DNA of 64,000 nucleotides. Origin: Lithodes maja. Taxonomy: Eukaryota > Arthropoda > Malacostraca > Decapoda > Lithodidae. Below are positions 30,214 to 43,729 of this stretch, piece after piece. Numbering within the stretch: position 1 is the stretch's first letter; each line of letters starts with the position of its first letter. The notes below the pieces were generated by a model. That model made no database searches and was not told where the DNA came from. It worked only from the letters and a program-made list of their open reading frames with translations. A program made the position numbers and the translations under genes. Where the stretch lies: the NCBI GenBank assembly GCA_037953745.1, contig JBAKBP010007161.1, forward strand, positions 38,671 to 102,670, written 5' to 3'.

Positions 30214-30362
30214 GGTAGTTCGTCAGAGGGTGGGACACAGCCTGTGTTCAAGAGTCCGGAAGGCTCGAACCCTGTCCGCGACGTCTTTGGGGGTCATAGA
30301 GGGCATGGTTTTGTGAGGTGGGCTGGCGAAAGGCGAGGAGTTAAGCTATTGCGTGATACGGG
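30214..30362 (+). pseudogene. Start of Pol of element C (up to the element B insertion)
   Basis: Same frame as gag after the TAG. It encodes the linker before protease and reaches LLRDTG, the first residues of the aspartic protease motif, where element B is inserted. The remainder of pol resumes at 39962. Confidence 0.85.
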
Positions 30363-32220
30363 TGTTACGACCGGGCACTCAGGTACACTAGGGCTCTTAC
30401 ACAGGACTCGAGTATGGCTCGCTGCCACAACGGAAACACACGATCCCAACCCCAGAGTACTGCCAGCCGAACAAAAAACGCCACTACCCTCCAGAGTTCT
30501 ATCTGCTATAACGGGGTATACAAGAACTCGGTACTAGCGTTTCACACAACAGACTAATAACAAGACGGGAGTTATCTAGTCTGGTCAACAATCAAACAAA
30601 GAAGAAAGTACTACAACACTAAAGAATAGTGTTGGCCGAAGCCGAAGTAATCCACCCTTGAACTAAGAACTTAAGAAGTCCTCCACCCTCTACTTCGGAT
30701 CGGCACTATTACGTTACGTTAAACAATAGTCCTCGAGCATCAAGCAAGGAATCTTCTGATAAAGTTAGATGCTTCTCGAATACTCATAAGAAGTAAGTAT
30801 CGGATTTTGAACAGCAATTTAATGAATAACTCACTGGTAATTAAAGGCTTTAAATTGACATAAGAAGAATTATAAGAATAAGCAATAGGATATGGCAAAC
30901 ATTAAGAAGAAGTACTCCGACAATGCACTGGCAATAGCCTACTAAGATTGTGCTCGTGGGCCACTAATCTCTGAAGTAGCTAAGCGTGCCACACATGAAA
31001 TCAATAGTGCTTAAACAATAATATACATAAGGAGAAGCTTCAATACTATGCTGTATCTGCTGGTCGAGCAAAGTCTAGCTGGGATACATGAGGTTAAGAG
31101 ACAATGGCTGAGCAAGCGGCTCGTAGCCTAGCGAGGTCCTTAAGACTGTGCGGCCAAATTACGGTAATTGACGGGATGCTCTCTTGAGAGATCCAGATCA
31201 CTAGTATCTGGTTCTCTCCTGGCGATCCTCTCAAAGTCAAGCAAATGAGATAGCACAGTGTTGGGTGGCACAGGCAAAAGCCCTCACTCGCAACACAGTG
31301 CTAAACTCCCACGGTACACAGTCAGAAAGACCACCTAGGCGTTCCACGTCTCCGTTGCAATTGTACTGGTTCAACCGCAACCTAGTACTCATAGGAAATC
31401 ACAACTCAGAAACCCTATCCCAGTCTAGCATTGCCTAAACCAGCAGAAAACAGGAACATGAATAATCACACACAGGGAAATGCATATACGAGTGCAACAA
31501 ACATCAATCAATCCTATTCTAGTTAACCCTTCCAAAAATAGGCTATCTAACAGGCACTTATCTCGTGAGAACTCAAGCGATAATACTTTGGCTGACTAAA
31601 TCTGCACCAAAGGGGTCATGGAGGTTAAACAGGGACGAGAAGAGAAGAAGATAGGCTGTTCAGAGAGTAGAGAAAGTTCACATCAGTCGGAAGAATATGG
31701 ATAGTTGCAAGGGATATGAGAAGTCGCTTTGCCTGATGAGTTCTGAAGAAATGGTGGCAAGAACCTCTCTTTTTATACTCGGCCCTCTAGCGGCATATCT
31801 CAAACTACTTAAGGACCGCCCACTGGCAATCATGACGTCATATTCTCTCTCAATCTGGGATCGACAAAGAACTTCCCACGCGCTGAAAGGGAGGAAGGGA
31901 GGAGGGAGGAGGGAATTAGGCCTACCGGCCCGCGTGGCGCACTCACTGATCCCCGTTACGTAATATCTCTCTCTCTCTCCTCTCATCATTACATATAAGT
32001 CCCACACACAATACTTATATCTAATGATATAAAATAGAACTCGTTGACTTAGAAGAAAACAAAATACATAATGATAATACTTATAGTACAACGGTTCACA
32101 TAAACTGAGTTAGGAAACTCTACACAGACTACAGCCAAAGTTCCTGCCCTGACGATCCTAGCGAGAGTGGGGCCTGACTGGGCGTTCTGTACAGCATGCT
32201 CATACTCGACATGCGTCACA
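30363..32220 (-). repeat. 3' LTR of element B
   Basis: 1858 bp, TG...CA in element sense, matching 38104-39961. It differs from the element A LTR mainly near 31750-31980, including a CT-rich stretch. It holds the stem-loop (31186-31218) and TATA-like box (31770-31777). Confidence 0.95.
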
Positions 32221-32231
32221 CCTCCCCCAAG
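32221..32231 (-). promoter_or_regulatory. Polypurine tract of element B
   Basis: CTTGGGGGAGG in element sense next to the 3' LTR, identical to A. The ~500 bases from here to the pol stop at 32737 hold no gene. Confidence 0.85.
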
Positions 32232-32736
32232 ATTTTACTTGCTCAACCCTGAGCTAAAATCTGATATACAGAACCCCATCAAACCCCTCACACCCAGCGA
32301 CCGCATGGCACTAAAACAACGCTGAGTTTATCACTAAAACACATCTTATATAAAAAAAAAAATTCACATTTCATAACTCCTCCCAACAATAGTAAAAGAC
32401 ATAATATCATGCTCCCAGAGCGAGCTTACAACAGCTCAGCCGTTTGATAGTTCGTGGACTACTCAAACACTATAGGCTATGACAAACTTATACAATTATC
32501 TATATCAAAAAGAAAGAGTTTTTATATGATTTTTATATTTTAATATGTTTTTTTCCGGCTGCACTATAAGGGCAGCCTATTTTCTTCTATACCAAACGCT
32601 CAACAATCCTGCTTTACGACCCAATACGCTGGGCTACAACCGCGAGCCAACAAGCACCAAGCGCAAAATACTACTCAAACCAAAGCAGGAGGCTACCCGT
32701 GTGTCAATCTCTTCGGGATCATACACCTGTGATAGC

Positions 32737-35700
32737 CTACGACTGATCATCTACCCTCGATAAACAATCCGCAATCACATTGTCACATCCCGCAATATGC
32801 CGGATGTCCAGGTTATACTCCTGCAACATCAATGACCACCGGGTCAGTCTCATATTGCGATTGTGAAATTGATTTAGGAATCTCAAAGGGTGATGATCAG
32901 TGTAGATAACCACGACTGGGCCATAGGCTGGAACATACACCTCGAAGTGCCTGAGTGACAGCACAATCGCCAGTAATTCCTTTTCTATTGTAGAATAGTT
33001 CTTTTGTGCAGCATTGAACTTCTTAGAAAAGAAACTTACTGGGTGTTCCACACCTTCATTGTCTGTCTGTAGCAAGACGGCACCAGCCCCTACACCACTA
33101 GCATCTGTTGCCAGCTGAAAAGGCCTGTTAAAGTCTGGGGCCCTGAGTATCGGGTGAGTACACAGCAAATGCTTCACTAAATTAAAAGCCTTTTCACACT
33201 CAGGCGCCCACAAAAACTTTTTGTCTTTAGATAACAAATCTGTGAGAGGTGCCAACACCGTAGAGTAACCTTTTATAAAGCGTCTGTAGTAGCCTATCAT
33301 ACCCAAGAATCTCATGATCTGCTTCTTGGTGGTTGGGTGCGGAAATTTATTGATAGCCTGTACCTTGTTCTGAGGAGGGCACACCTGTCCCCTTCCCACT
33401 ACAAACCCAAGGTACTGCACAGTGGCTTTTACGAAGTCACACTTTGCCAAATTTACTACCAGACTTGCTTCACTAAGTTTCCGGAACAAGGTCTCCAGGT
33501 GCTCACAATGGCTCTCAAAGTCGTCATCATAAATGATTACATCGTCCAAGTATACGGTGCAATTTGGAATGTCCTTGACAATTTCATTCATCAGGTTCTG
33601 AAACGTTGCTGGTGCATTCTTAAGTCCGTAGGGCATAACATTACACCGGTAAGTACTCCCGTCCACCACAAAACCACATACCTCTTTAGCGCGCTCGGAC
33701 AAAGGTACTTGCCAGTAACCTTTTACTAAATCAACTTTAGACAAAAACCGAGCATTACCAATTTTATCAACACTATCATCAACCCGAGGAAGAGGATATG
33801 GGTTAGTTGGAGTCAAACCGTTTAGCCTACGGAAATCAATACAGAAGCGTACCTTGCCATCTGGTTTAGGCTGCAGTGTTACGGGGGAAGTCCATTTAAC
33901 GGTACCTTTCTCTATCAACCCTCTACCGAGCATATACTCCAACTCATCCCTCAGAGCGGGTAGTTTTATGGGGGGCACACGGTATGGGATTGACTTAAAG
34001 GGTAGATGGTGCCCCACGTCAACATCATGCATAGCCTGAGTAGTGAGGCCTGGATGTTCAGCGAATACAGTGGGGTATAAACCGAGCAACTGACGGATAG
34101 CTTCAAATTGCGGCTCAGGCAAATGGGTTATAGCCTCGTCAGCCCTTAGGCTCGAGTTCCCCGCCCACTGATCCGCTGAAACATGGTGATCCCAGCTATC
34201 CTCCTCTGAAGCTTGACTGTCCCCCTCTCCTTCTCCACCACGGCCGCAACAAGCCAACACAGGGACAGTGAGAGGCTCAGAGGGGCGCCTCACATACTCT
34301 TTTATCAGGTTCACGTGACATAACTGATTCTTCTTCCTCCTGTCTGGAGTGGCAACAAGGTAATCTAGGTCCGAAATTTTCTCCACAATTTTATAGGGTC
34401 CAGTATACTTCGCCGACAAGGGGTTACCCACCAAAGGCAACAAAATCAACACCTCCTGTCCCACAATGAACTCCCGGAGCTTCACTTTGCGATCATACCT
34501 GTCCTTCATTAAAGCTTGTGACCCTGTTAAATTCCGACCTGCCATCTCCAGACTCTTAAGCATGCGCTCACGGCTTTCAAACACATACTTCAACAAGGAA
34601 CAAGGCGGCACAGTTCCTTCCCAAATTTCCCGCAGCATATTAAGGGGGCCCCTGACTCGGTGTCCAAAAATCAGCTCGTTTGGACTAAATCCCAGGCTCT
34701 CACCAGGCACTTCCCGAGCAGCAAACAGTACATACGGCAATCCAAGATCCCAATCTCTTCCGTTATCAGCACAATAACACCTGAGCATGCTTTTAAGGGT
34801 GGCATGCCACCGCTCAAGCACCCCTTGGCTCTCAGGGTGATACGCTGACGATACCACCGCCCGTATTCCATGCTGTTGCATTGTTTGCTTAAAGAGATTG
34901 GAGGTGAAATTGGACCCCTGATCAGACTGAATCTCCTCCGGGTACCCGTACCTTGAAAAGTACCACAACAAGTTACTGACTACCGTCTTAGCCATGCCGT
35001 TTTTCATGGGGTATGCATCGGGGTATCTAGTGGCAACATCCATGATGGTTAACAAAAATTTATTACCAGCCTTTGTGGGAGGGAGGGGACCAACCATGTC
35101 AACAACAATCTTACTAAAAGGTGGCCCAATTACAGGAATAGGGTGCAACGGAGCTTTAGGAATAACTTGGTTTGGTTTCCCGACCCGTTGACAAATATCA
35201 CATGAGTTTATCCAGGACTGCACATGAGACTTCATCCCCGGCCACCAAAACAACTTCCCCAAAGCCGCCACCGTTTTTCTTACCCCCAAATGTCCTGCCA
35301 GCGGTGTGTCATGCGCCAAACTCAGTAGGCTATCCCTGCACTCCCGCGGCACCATCAACTGGTCCACTACCCCGGACCCCATCTTCCAGCTACGGTTAGG
35401 GTCTTGAAAACGCCGATACAGGATGCCATTTAAATAAAAAAAATCTCCCGGCTGTGCATCACCGTCCTCGTCGAGCTCCACAGCTCCATTAGCACACGTT
35501 TGGAGCTCAGGGTCCTCCAGCTGCAACCGACGTATATCTGAGGGTGCCCAGCGATCTAACTGCTCCCGGAGCAATGCATGACCCTCCCCGATACTGAGCT
35601 GCTCCCTCTGTCTCTCTCGATGTTCATAACGTTGCTGTCGTGGAGACTCGTCATGCCCAGCCTCGTCACTCTCGATGACAGGCCCAGGGGCTACTCCAGA

Positions 35701-37889
35701 ACTAAGTAATGGTGCTAATACTGAATCACCCAGGAGAGCCGCCGAGTCAAAACTCTTAAAACCAACTCCAGCTTTAGCCTCCTCCTGTTGATCGTTCCTC
35801 TGCTGGTCTGAAGACGGAGGACTAGGCTGTGACACTTTAGCTGCCCGAGCTCGGGTGACAGCACACGCCATGGGTTGTGCCTGGCACCGCTCGACCCACT
35901 CTCGCTCTTCCCTACTCACGTCGGCCGGCCTCTCGGCAACGACTAAGGGTAGAACCTCAGAAGCGGGCATTGCAAAGTCGTTGCCGAGAAGAAGGTCGAC
36001 GCCCTCCACTGGCAGTTTCTCCACAATCCCAACATCCAATTCACGTGCCACACCATCCACCTCCAACTCCAACCGCACCAGCGGGTATGACCGAGTTGCA
36101 TTAATACCCTGCACCACCACCACCCGAGCCGCATTTATAGGGTAGCCAGTCAAGTTTTTCATCAAAGTCTGGGAAGCACCTGTATCACGCAAGACCTCTA
36201 CTCCATGCTTGCGCCCCGCCCACATCACGCAACCCCGTCCTCTATGGTCGCAAAAAACATCCTGAGCAGGGTTCGAGCCTCCCAGGTGCTTCTGCATTGG
36301 CTGTGCCTCAGCCTCTGACGAACTGCCCCGGGCAAACTCAGAAGGCTTCAGAGACACACCAATGTTGCAGGCCAAAGACACAGCTGCTGTAGGTGGTTTG
36401 CTAGGACAGACTCTTGCAAAGTGCCCCTTTTTATGACATTGATAACACTCTAACTCCCCTTTGGGCTTCCCTTGGTACTGGGAAGGGCCCGGCCCCTTCT
36501 TAAATGGGACGGTGCTAGTCTTGTGGTCAGTCTTGGTATCATAACTCTTGTACTTGTTTGCATAAGATATATTACTAACTCGGGGGGGTGGGGCGTCACG
36601 CCCCTTGTTACCTGCCTCACTACGCTGGGCAGACCCGCACCCACGAATTAATGATAGCCGGAGGTCAGCCATCTCAGCTGCCTCCTGTAGAGTTTTTGGA
36701 TTCTTTTCTTTAATAGTTAAAGTCATTTCTGCACCTGTACACTTATAAAACTGCTCGAGCAGAAACAGCTCCGTCAACTGTTCGGCCGTCTCAGCTTTCT
36801 CAGAACGTGTCCAGTTTGTAAGTGCATCTTTTAAGTCCCGGGCATGCTCAAGAAAGGTCGCCTCCCTAGTCTTTGTAACACCCCGAAACTTCAATCGATA
36901 TGTTTCTGGTTGCAACTCGTATGCCCGTAGGACAGCTCTCTTCAATTCTGGGTAGTCAATGCAAGACTCTAAAGGCAGTGCATCATAAGCCTTCAGACCC
37001 TTACCCGTAAGTCTTGAGGAGACCAGAGCTGCCCACTTCTCTTCAGGCCAATTATGCTCCCTACACTTCTTCTCAAAACGATTAAAAAATTCTGTGACTT
37101 CAGTTTCACTAAATGCCGGCACCAATTTGACTAAGTGAGACAAGGACTGTTCTCTTACTTGGCCCTCCCGGCCCATCCGAATCCCTGTCGACTCTGCACG
37201 AGTCTTATCTAAGTCTATCTGAGCACAATATTTCTCGGAGTCGTATCTAAGCTCAGCCTCGTGCCTCCTAGTCTCATCCTCGTGCCTCCTAGTCTCATTC
37301 TCCTGCTTCCTAGACTCAGCCTCAATCGCATACTTCCTAGACTCAGCCTCGATTGCATACCTCCTAGACTCAGCCTCCATCTCCTGCTTCCTAGCCTCAA
37401 TCTCAATTTTAGCAAGCTCGAGTTTAAATATCATCTCAGGAGACAGGCCGGAAGAGGGAGCTGCCACTACTGAAGGAGGGGGGGCAAGAACTGGGGAACC
37501 ACCATACGCACCGCCCGAGGGCACTCCAATCTTCCAATGCTCATCCCTCTGTGGGAGAGTGCTAACCTCCGGCAACTGAGTGGACGGCACTGTGGGAGTC
37601 GAGTGAGAGGGGATCTGGGGAGGAACCCCCCCAAACGCCCTCTCCTCCGAAACCCCATGTCGCCCACGCAACACCCAGGAAATCAGCTCCCCCTTGGACA
37701 TCCCTCCTACATTGGATAGACCCAAACCTTGGCTATCAGGTGCAAGCCATAAACATTCACCCCAGTCAGCCTCTCCTCCGTCACGTGGTACCGCTTACTC
37801 ACAAAAAGTCTAGCATCCTCCTCACTAGTTACTAACGGCACCTCCTCACTTAGCCTCTCTCGCTCCTCGTCAGTACTAGGGCCCGACAT
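32737..37889 (-). pseudogene. Gag-Pol of element B with one frameshift
   Basis: Same protein as in A (capsid, CCHC knuckle, DTGAS protease, HHCC and DDE integrase with GPY/F, YLDD RT, RNase H). It reads from the ATG at 37889 but is broken after ~55 residues: a run of four A in A is three A here (37724-37726), so the N-terminal frame ends and the remaining ~1660 residues lie in another frame. From there to the stop the frame is open and all catalytic motifs are kept. The coiled-coil repeat (37255-37410) differs in unit sequence from A although the rest is nearly identical. Confidence 0.92.
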
Positions 37890-38075
37890 ACTGAAGTTCA
37901 CCAAAAATTTCTCGAGACAAAAGTGTTAAACTCCCTTATGCAAGCACTAATTACTAAATTAACTGGAGTCTCTTAAATGCTCTCCTAATTGCCTTACAAA
38001 AAAAAATATTCTTCAATATGTACGCTAAAGTACGAACAAACAAATGTTGTACAACTCTGCAAAAAATTATACTGT

Positions 38076-38102
38076 TCACAAAATCCTAAGCAAGGTCGCC
38101 AT
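38076..38102 (-). CDS. Eight-codon upstream ORF overlapping the PBS, element B
   Basis: Identical to that of element A: MATLLRIL and TGA. The AUG overlaps the primer-binding site. Confidence 0.35.
   Translation of the reverse strand: MATLLRIL
38090..38101 (-). promoter_or_regulatory. Primer-binding site of element B
   Basis: TGGCGACCTTGC in element sense, two bases from the 5' LTR. Confidence 0.75.
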
Positions 38103-38103
38103 T

Positions 38104-39961
38104 TGTTACGACCGGGCACTCAGGTACACTAGGGCTCTTACACAGGACTCGAGTATGGCTCGCTGCCACAACGGAAACACACGATCCCAACCCCAGAGTA
38201 CTGCCAGCCGAACAAAAAACGCCACTACCCTCCAGAGTTCTATCTGCTATAACGGGGTATACAAGAACTCGGTACTAGCGTTTCACACAACAGACTAATA
38301 ACAAGACGGGAGTTATCTAGTCTGGTCAACAATCAAACAAAGAAGAAAGTACTACAACACTAAAGAATAGTGTTGGCCGAAGCCGAAGTAATCCACCCTT
38401 GAACTAAGAACTTAAGAAGTCCTCCACCCTCTACTTCGGATCGGCACTATTACGTTACGTTAAACAATAGTCCTCGAGCATCAAGCAAGGAATCTTCTGA
38501 TAAAGTTAGATGCTTCTCGAATACTCATAAGAAGTAAGTATCGGATTTTGAACAGCAATTTAATGAATAACTCACTGGTAATTAAAGGCTTTAAATTGAC
38601 ATAAGAAGAATTATAAGAATAAGCAATAGGATATGGCAAACATTAAGAAGAAGTACTCCGACAATGCACTGGCAATAGCCTACTAAGATTGTGCTCGTGG
38701 GCCACTAATCTCTGAAGTAGCTAAGCGTGCCACACATGAAATCAATAGTGCTTAAACAATAATATACATAAGGAGAAGCTTCAATACTATGCTGTATCTG
38801 CTGGTCGAGCAAAGTCTAGCTGGGATACATGAGGTTAAGAGACAATGGCTGAGCAAGCGGCTCGTAGCCTAGCGAGGTCCTTAAGACTGTGCGGCCAAAT
38901 TACGGTAATTGACGGGATGCTCTCTTGAGAGATCCAGATCACTAGTATCTGGTTCTCTCCTGGCGATCCTCTCAAAGTCAAGCAAATGAGATAGCACAGT
39001 GTTGGGTGGCACAGGCAAAAGCCCTCACTCGCAACACAGTGCTAAACTCCCACGGTACACAGTCAGAAAGACCACCTAGGCGTTCCACGTCTCCGTTGCA
39101 ATTGTACTGGTTCAACCGCAACCTAGTACTCATAGGAAATCACAACTCAGAAACCCTATCCCAGTCTAGCATTGCCTAAACCAGCAGAAAACAGGAACAT
39201 GAATAATCACACACAGGGAAATGCATATACGAGTGCAACAAACATCAATCAATCCTATTCTAGTTAACCCTTCCAAAAATAGGCTATCTAACAGGCACTT
39301 ATCTCGTGAGAACTCAAGCGATAATACTTTGGCTGACTAAATCTGCACCAAAGGGGTCATGGAGGTTAAACAGGGACGAGAAGAGAAGAAGATAGGCTGT
39401 TCAGAGAGTAGAGAAAGTTCACATCAGTCGGAAGAATATGGATAGTTGCAAGGGATATGAGAAGTCGCTTTGCCTGATGAGTTCTGAAGAAATGGTGGCA
39501 AGAACCTCTCTTTTTATACTCGGCCCTCTAGCGGCATATCTCAAACTACTTAAGGACCGCCCACTGGCAATCATGACGTCATATTCTCTCTCAATCTGGG
39601 ATCGACAAAGAACTTCCCACGCGCTGAAAGGGAGGAAGGGAGGAGGGAGGAGGGAATTAGGCCTACCGGCCCGCGTGGCGCACTCACTGATCCCCGTTAC
39701 GTAATATCTCTCTCTCTCTCCTCTCATCATTACATATAAGTCCCACACACAATACTTATATCTAATGATATAAAATAGAACTCGTTGACTTAGAAGAAAA
39801 CAAAATACATAATGATAATACTTATAGTACAACGGTTCAAATAAACTGAGTTAGGAAACTCTACACAGACTACAGCCAAAGTTCCTGCCCTGACGATCCT
39901 AGCGAGAGTGGGGCCTGACTGGGCGTTCTGTACAGCATGCTCATACTCGACATGCGTCACA
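38104..39961 (-). repeat. 5' LTR of element B
   Basis: Partner of 30363-32220 with equal length. It ends at the CGGG duplication in element C protease. Confidence 0.95.
38927..38959 (-). promoter_or_regulatory. Conserved LTR stem-loop, element B
   Basis: Sequence identical to the element A stem-loop. Confidence 0.65.
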
Positions 39962-42900
39962 CGGGGGCTTCTCAGACCTTGTTAAAGAACTTTACTGGTA
40001 GACCGATTAACGCTGCTCGGGTGGTGGTAGTTCAGGAGATCAATGCTACGAAGTCCAACCCGCTGGTGCGGATGGAGCTGGAGGTGGGTGGTGTGGCGAA
40101 GGAGCTGGATGTAGGAATTGTAGAGAACTTGCCTGTTGGGGGCGTCGACCTCCTCCTCGGCAACGACTTTGCAGTGCCTGCTTCTAAGGTTTCACCCTTG
40201 GTCGTTGACGAGAAGGCGGCCGACGTTAGTAGGGAGGAACAGGAGTGGGTTGAGAAGTGTAGCGTACAAACCATGGCGTGTGTTGTGACGCGTTCTCAGA
40301 CATCCGGAGCCTTGCAGCCACCACCTCAGCCTATCAAACCGCGGAGGAAAGGTCACAAGAAAACGGGAAGTGATGGTCAATTGGAGAGTTTTGAGCCGGC
40401 AGTGTTTCTTGGTGACTCATTATTGGCACCTATGTTAGAGTCTGGAGAGGCCCCGGGGCCTGTCACCGCTAGTGCAGGTGCAGGGCAAGAAGAGACTCTG
40501 CGACAGCATCGTTATGCGCAGCGTGAGGAAAGGATGGCTCAGCGGGACATTGGAGGTGGAAATAAATTATTTAAGATGAAATTGGATAATCTCGCACCTG
40601 CTGATATATGTTCCTTGCAGCTGGAAGATCCTGAAGTCAGGGCGTGTGGTAATGGTGCTGTCGAACTGGAGAGCGATGGGGATGCGCAGCCTGGTGATTT
40701 TTTCTTGTCCGAGGGGATCTTGTATCGGAGACATCAGGATCCCAAGAAAAAGTGGGATGGCGGGTCAGGATTAGCGGACCAGTTAGTAGTACCGAGGGTG
40801 TGCCGTGAGAGCTTATTGAGATTAGCTCATGATGTGCCTTTGGCAGGGCACCTGGGGGCACGTAAGACGGAGGCAGCTCTGAGCAAGCTTTTCTGGTGGC
40901 CTGGGTTAAAGGCGAGTGTCATGTCATGGGTGTCACAGTGTCACACTTGTCAAGTGGTTGGGAAACCCAATCAGGTCATCCCGAGAGCCCCGTTACAACC
41001 CATCCCTGTCATTGGGCCGCCCTTCAGCAAAGTAGTTATCGATATGGTTGGCCCATTGCCTCCCACTAGTGCCGGCAATACATTTTTACTAACTGTAATG
41101 GATGTAGCAACACGGTATCCAGATGCTTACCCCATGCGCAACGGGATGGCTAAGACTGTTGTCAAAAACCTACTTGTCTATTTCTCTCGTTATGGCTACC
41201 TTCAGGAGATCCAGTCTGATCAGGGATCCAATTTTACTTCTGCTCTGTTTAAGCAGACCATGCAGCAACATGGGATAGTGTCTGTGGTGTCATCTGCCTA
41301 CCATTCCGAGAGTCAGGGAGTTTTGGAAAGGTGGCACTCGACTCTCAAGAGTATGTTGCGGTGTTATTGCATGGAAAATGGGAAGGACTGGGATCTAGGT
41401 CTCCCATACGTTTTATTTGCTGCGAGAGAAGTACCTGGGGAGAGCTTGGGATTTAGCCCGAACGAGTTGGTTTTTGGACACAGGGTCAGGGGGCGCCTCC
41501 ACATAGTCAAGGAGATCTGGGAGGGAGTCACAAAGCCATGCTCGCTTCTAAAGTATGTAGTTGAAAGCCGTGAGAGAATGCTAAAGAGCTTGGAGGTAGC
41601 AGGTCGGAACCTTAAGAGTTCACAAGCTCAGATGAAGGACAGATACGACCAGAAGGTGAAGCTGAGGGAGTTTGAAGTAGATCAGGAGGTACTGATACTA
41701 TTGCCTCTGGTGGGACACCCCTTGTCTGCCAAGTATTCTGGTCCGTATCGGGTTGTAAGGAAGGTTTCTGATCTCGACTATTTAGTAGCTACTCCTGATC
41801 GTAAGAAAAAGAACCAACTTTGCCATGTAAATCTGATGAAAGAGTATGTGAGGCGCCCCTCCGAGCCTCTCACTGTCCCGGTGTTGATCTGCAGCGATCG
41901 TGGTGGAGAAGGAGGAAGGGACAGTCAAGCTGTGGGGGAGGATAATTGGGATTGTCATGTTTCCGCGGATCAGTGGGCGGGGAATTCTAGACAAGTGGCT
42001 CACGAGTTGATATTGCACCTGCCTGAGCAAGAGCGTGTAGCTGTGCAGCACTTGTTTGATTCAAACCCAGCTGTTTTCGCGGATCATCCTGGCCTCACTA
42101 CTCAAGCGGTGCACGATGTCGATGTTGGGGACCACCCGCCCTTTAAATCAGTGCCATACCGTGTTCCCCCTATTAAATTACCAGCACTTAGGGAAGAGCT
42201 GGATTATATGCTGAAACGTGGGCTGATTTCTGAGGGTGCAGTAAGGTGGACTTCCCCAGTCACACTGCAGCCCAAACCAGATGGCAAGGTACGGTTTTGT
42301 ATAGATTTCCACAGGTTGAATGGTTTAACCCCCACAAATGCCTACCCTCTCCCTCGCGTGGAGGACAGTGTGGATAAGATAGGAAACGCCAAGTTCCTCA
42401 CTAAGATAGACCTTGTTAAGGGTTATTGGCAAGTGCCCTTGTCTGAGCGAGCGCGAGAGGTGTGTGGGTTTGTGGTGGACGGTGCCACATATCGTTGCCA
42501 TGTTATGCCATACGGGCTGAAAAATGCCCCTGCAACGTTTCAGAAATTAATGAACGACATTGTAGCCGACATTCCCAACTGTACGGTGTACCTAGATGAT
42601 GTCATAATATACGACGATGATTTTAACAGTCACTGTGCTCACATCGGACAGCTTTTTAATAAACTGAATGAAGCAGGTTTGGTGGTAAACCTGGGTAAGT
42701 GCGATTTTGTCAAAGCCACAGTTTTGTACCTGGGGTTCGAGGTGGGGATGGGTCAGGTGTGCCCTCCACAGACAAAGATCAAAGCCATCGATCAGTTTCC
42801 CCAGCCTACGACTAAGAAACAAATCATGCGGTTTCTAGGTATGATAGGCTATTATCGTCGCTTCATCAAAGGCTATTCGACTGTACTTGCACCTTTAACT

Positions 42901-43404
42901 GACTTATTATCTAAGGACAAGAAGTTCCGGTGGTCTCCTGAGTGTGCAGAGGCGTTTTCCTTGGTGAAACACCTGTTATGTACCCACCCCATACTCAGGG
43001 CCCCGGACTTCAGCAGACCTTTTCAGCTGGCGACTGATGCCAGTGGCGTAGGGGCTGGGGCTGTCTTGTTACAGACAGATGATGAAGGTATCGAACATCC
43101 AGTGAGTTTTTACAGTAAAAAATTCAATAGTGCACAAAGGAATTACTCTGTAATTGAAAAAGAACTCCTGGTGATAGTGCTGGTGCTCAGGCACTTCGAT
43201 GTATATGTTCCTGCTTTCGGACCAGTCGTAGTGGTTTATACCGATCATCACCCTCTGAAATTCTTGAATCAGTTTCATAACCGGAATATGAGGCTGACCA
43301 GGTGGTCACTCATGCTTCAGGAGTATAATCTGGACATACGCCATATTGCCGGTTCTGATAACGTGATAGCGGATTGTCTATCAAGGGTGGATGATGTTGG
43401 TTAG
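39962..43404 (+). pseudogene. Pol of element C after the insertion: PR-INT-RT-RH
   Basis: Open frame of about 1147 residues, starting in the protease motif (GASQTLL) and ending at TAG 43402. Order: protease (LLGNDF ~40155), integrase HHCC (HLGARKT ... CHTCQ ~40845-40955), core with VIDMVG, SDQGSNF and GVLERWH (41035-41335), GPY/F module ~41740, RT (RFCIDF, KIDLVKGYWQVPL, YGLKNAPATFQ, YLDDVIIYD ~42590), RNase H (TDASGVGAG ~43035, YTDHHP ~43240, ADCLSR). No internal stop is seen, so this part is in good condition. It is cut from gag only by the TAG and by element B. Confidence 0.92.
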
Positions 43405-43718
43405 ACTGCCACAGGATTGAGGGTTGAGTGTGGAGGAAAATAGGCTGTCACTGTAGTTCAGCCGAAAAAAAACAAATTAAAAAAGCAAAATCCTTATAAA
43501 AACTCTTTATTTTTTATAACGTGTAGAATTTTGTATAAGATGTTGTAGCAGTATCTAAGTTGAATGTTTTCGCTTATTGTCGCTAAGTTAGTTGAACTTG
43601 CTCGGTGGAGCGCAACAGTCTTTATTTTTTTTATATATAGTGCCTTGTGTCGCAACAGTGTGTGGTACTATGAGAAGCTTTCTGTTAGATATGAAGAACT
43701 TAGTCAAGGGTCTTATAT
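43405..43718 (+). other. 3' untranslated internal region of element C
   Basis: About 315 A+T-rich bases between the pol stop and the polypurine tract. No envelope or accessory ORF is seen. Confidence 0.6.
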
Positions 43719-43729
43719 CTTGGGGGAGG
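43719..43729 (+). promoter_or_regulatory. Polypurine tract of element C
   Basis: CTTGGGGGAGG directly before the 3' LTR. Confidence 0.85.

Larger units (their letters stand above)
30363..39961 (-). mobile_element. Element B: Gmr1-like Gypsy retrotransposon inside element C
   Basis: 9599 bp, same family as A and nearly identical over pol. It is flanked by CGGG (30359-30362, 39962-39965), inside the protease DTGA codons of element C. Both LTRs are 1858 bp, and I saw one difference (32095 region versus 39840). A one-base deletion in gag breaks the single ORF. The insertion post-dates element C, whose own LTRs are more diverged. Confidence 0.95.
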
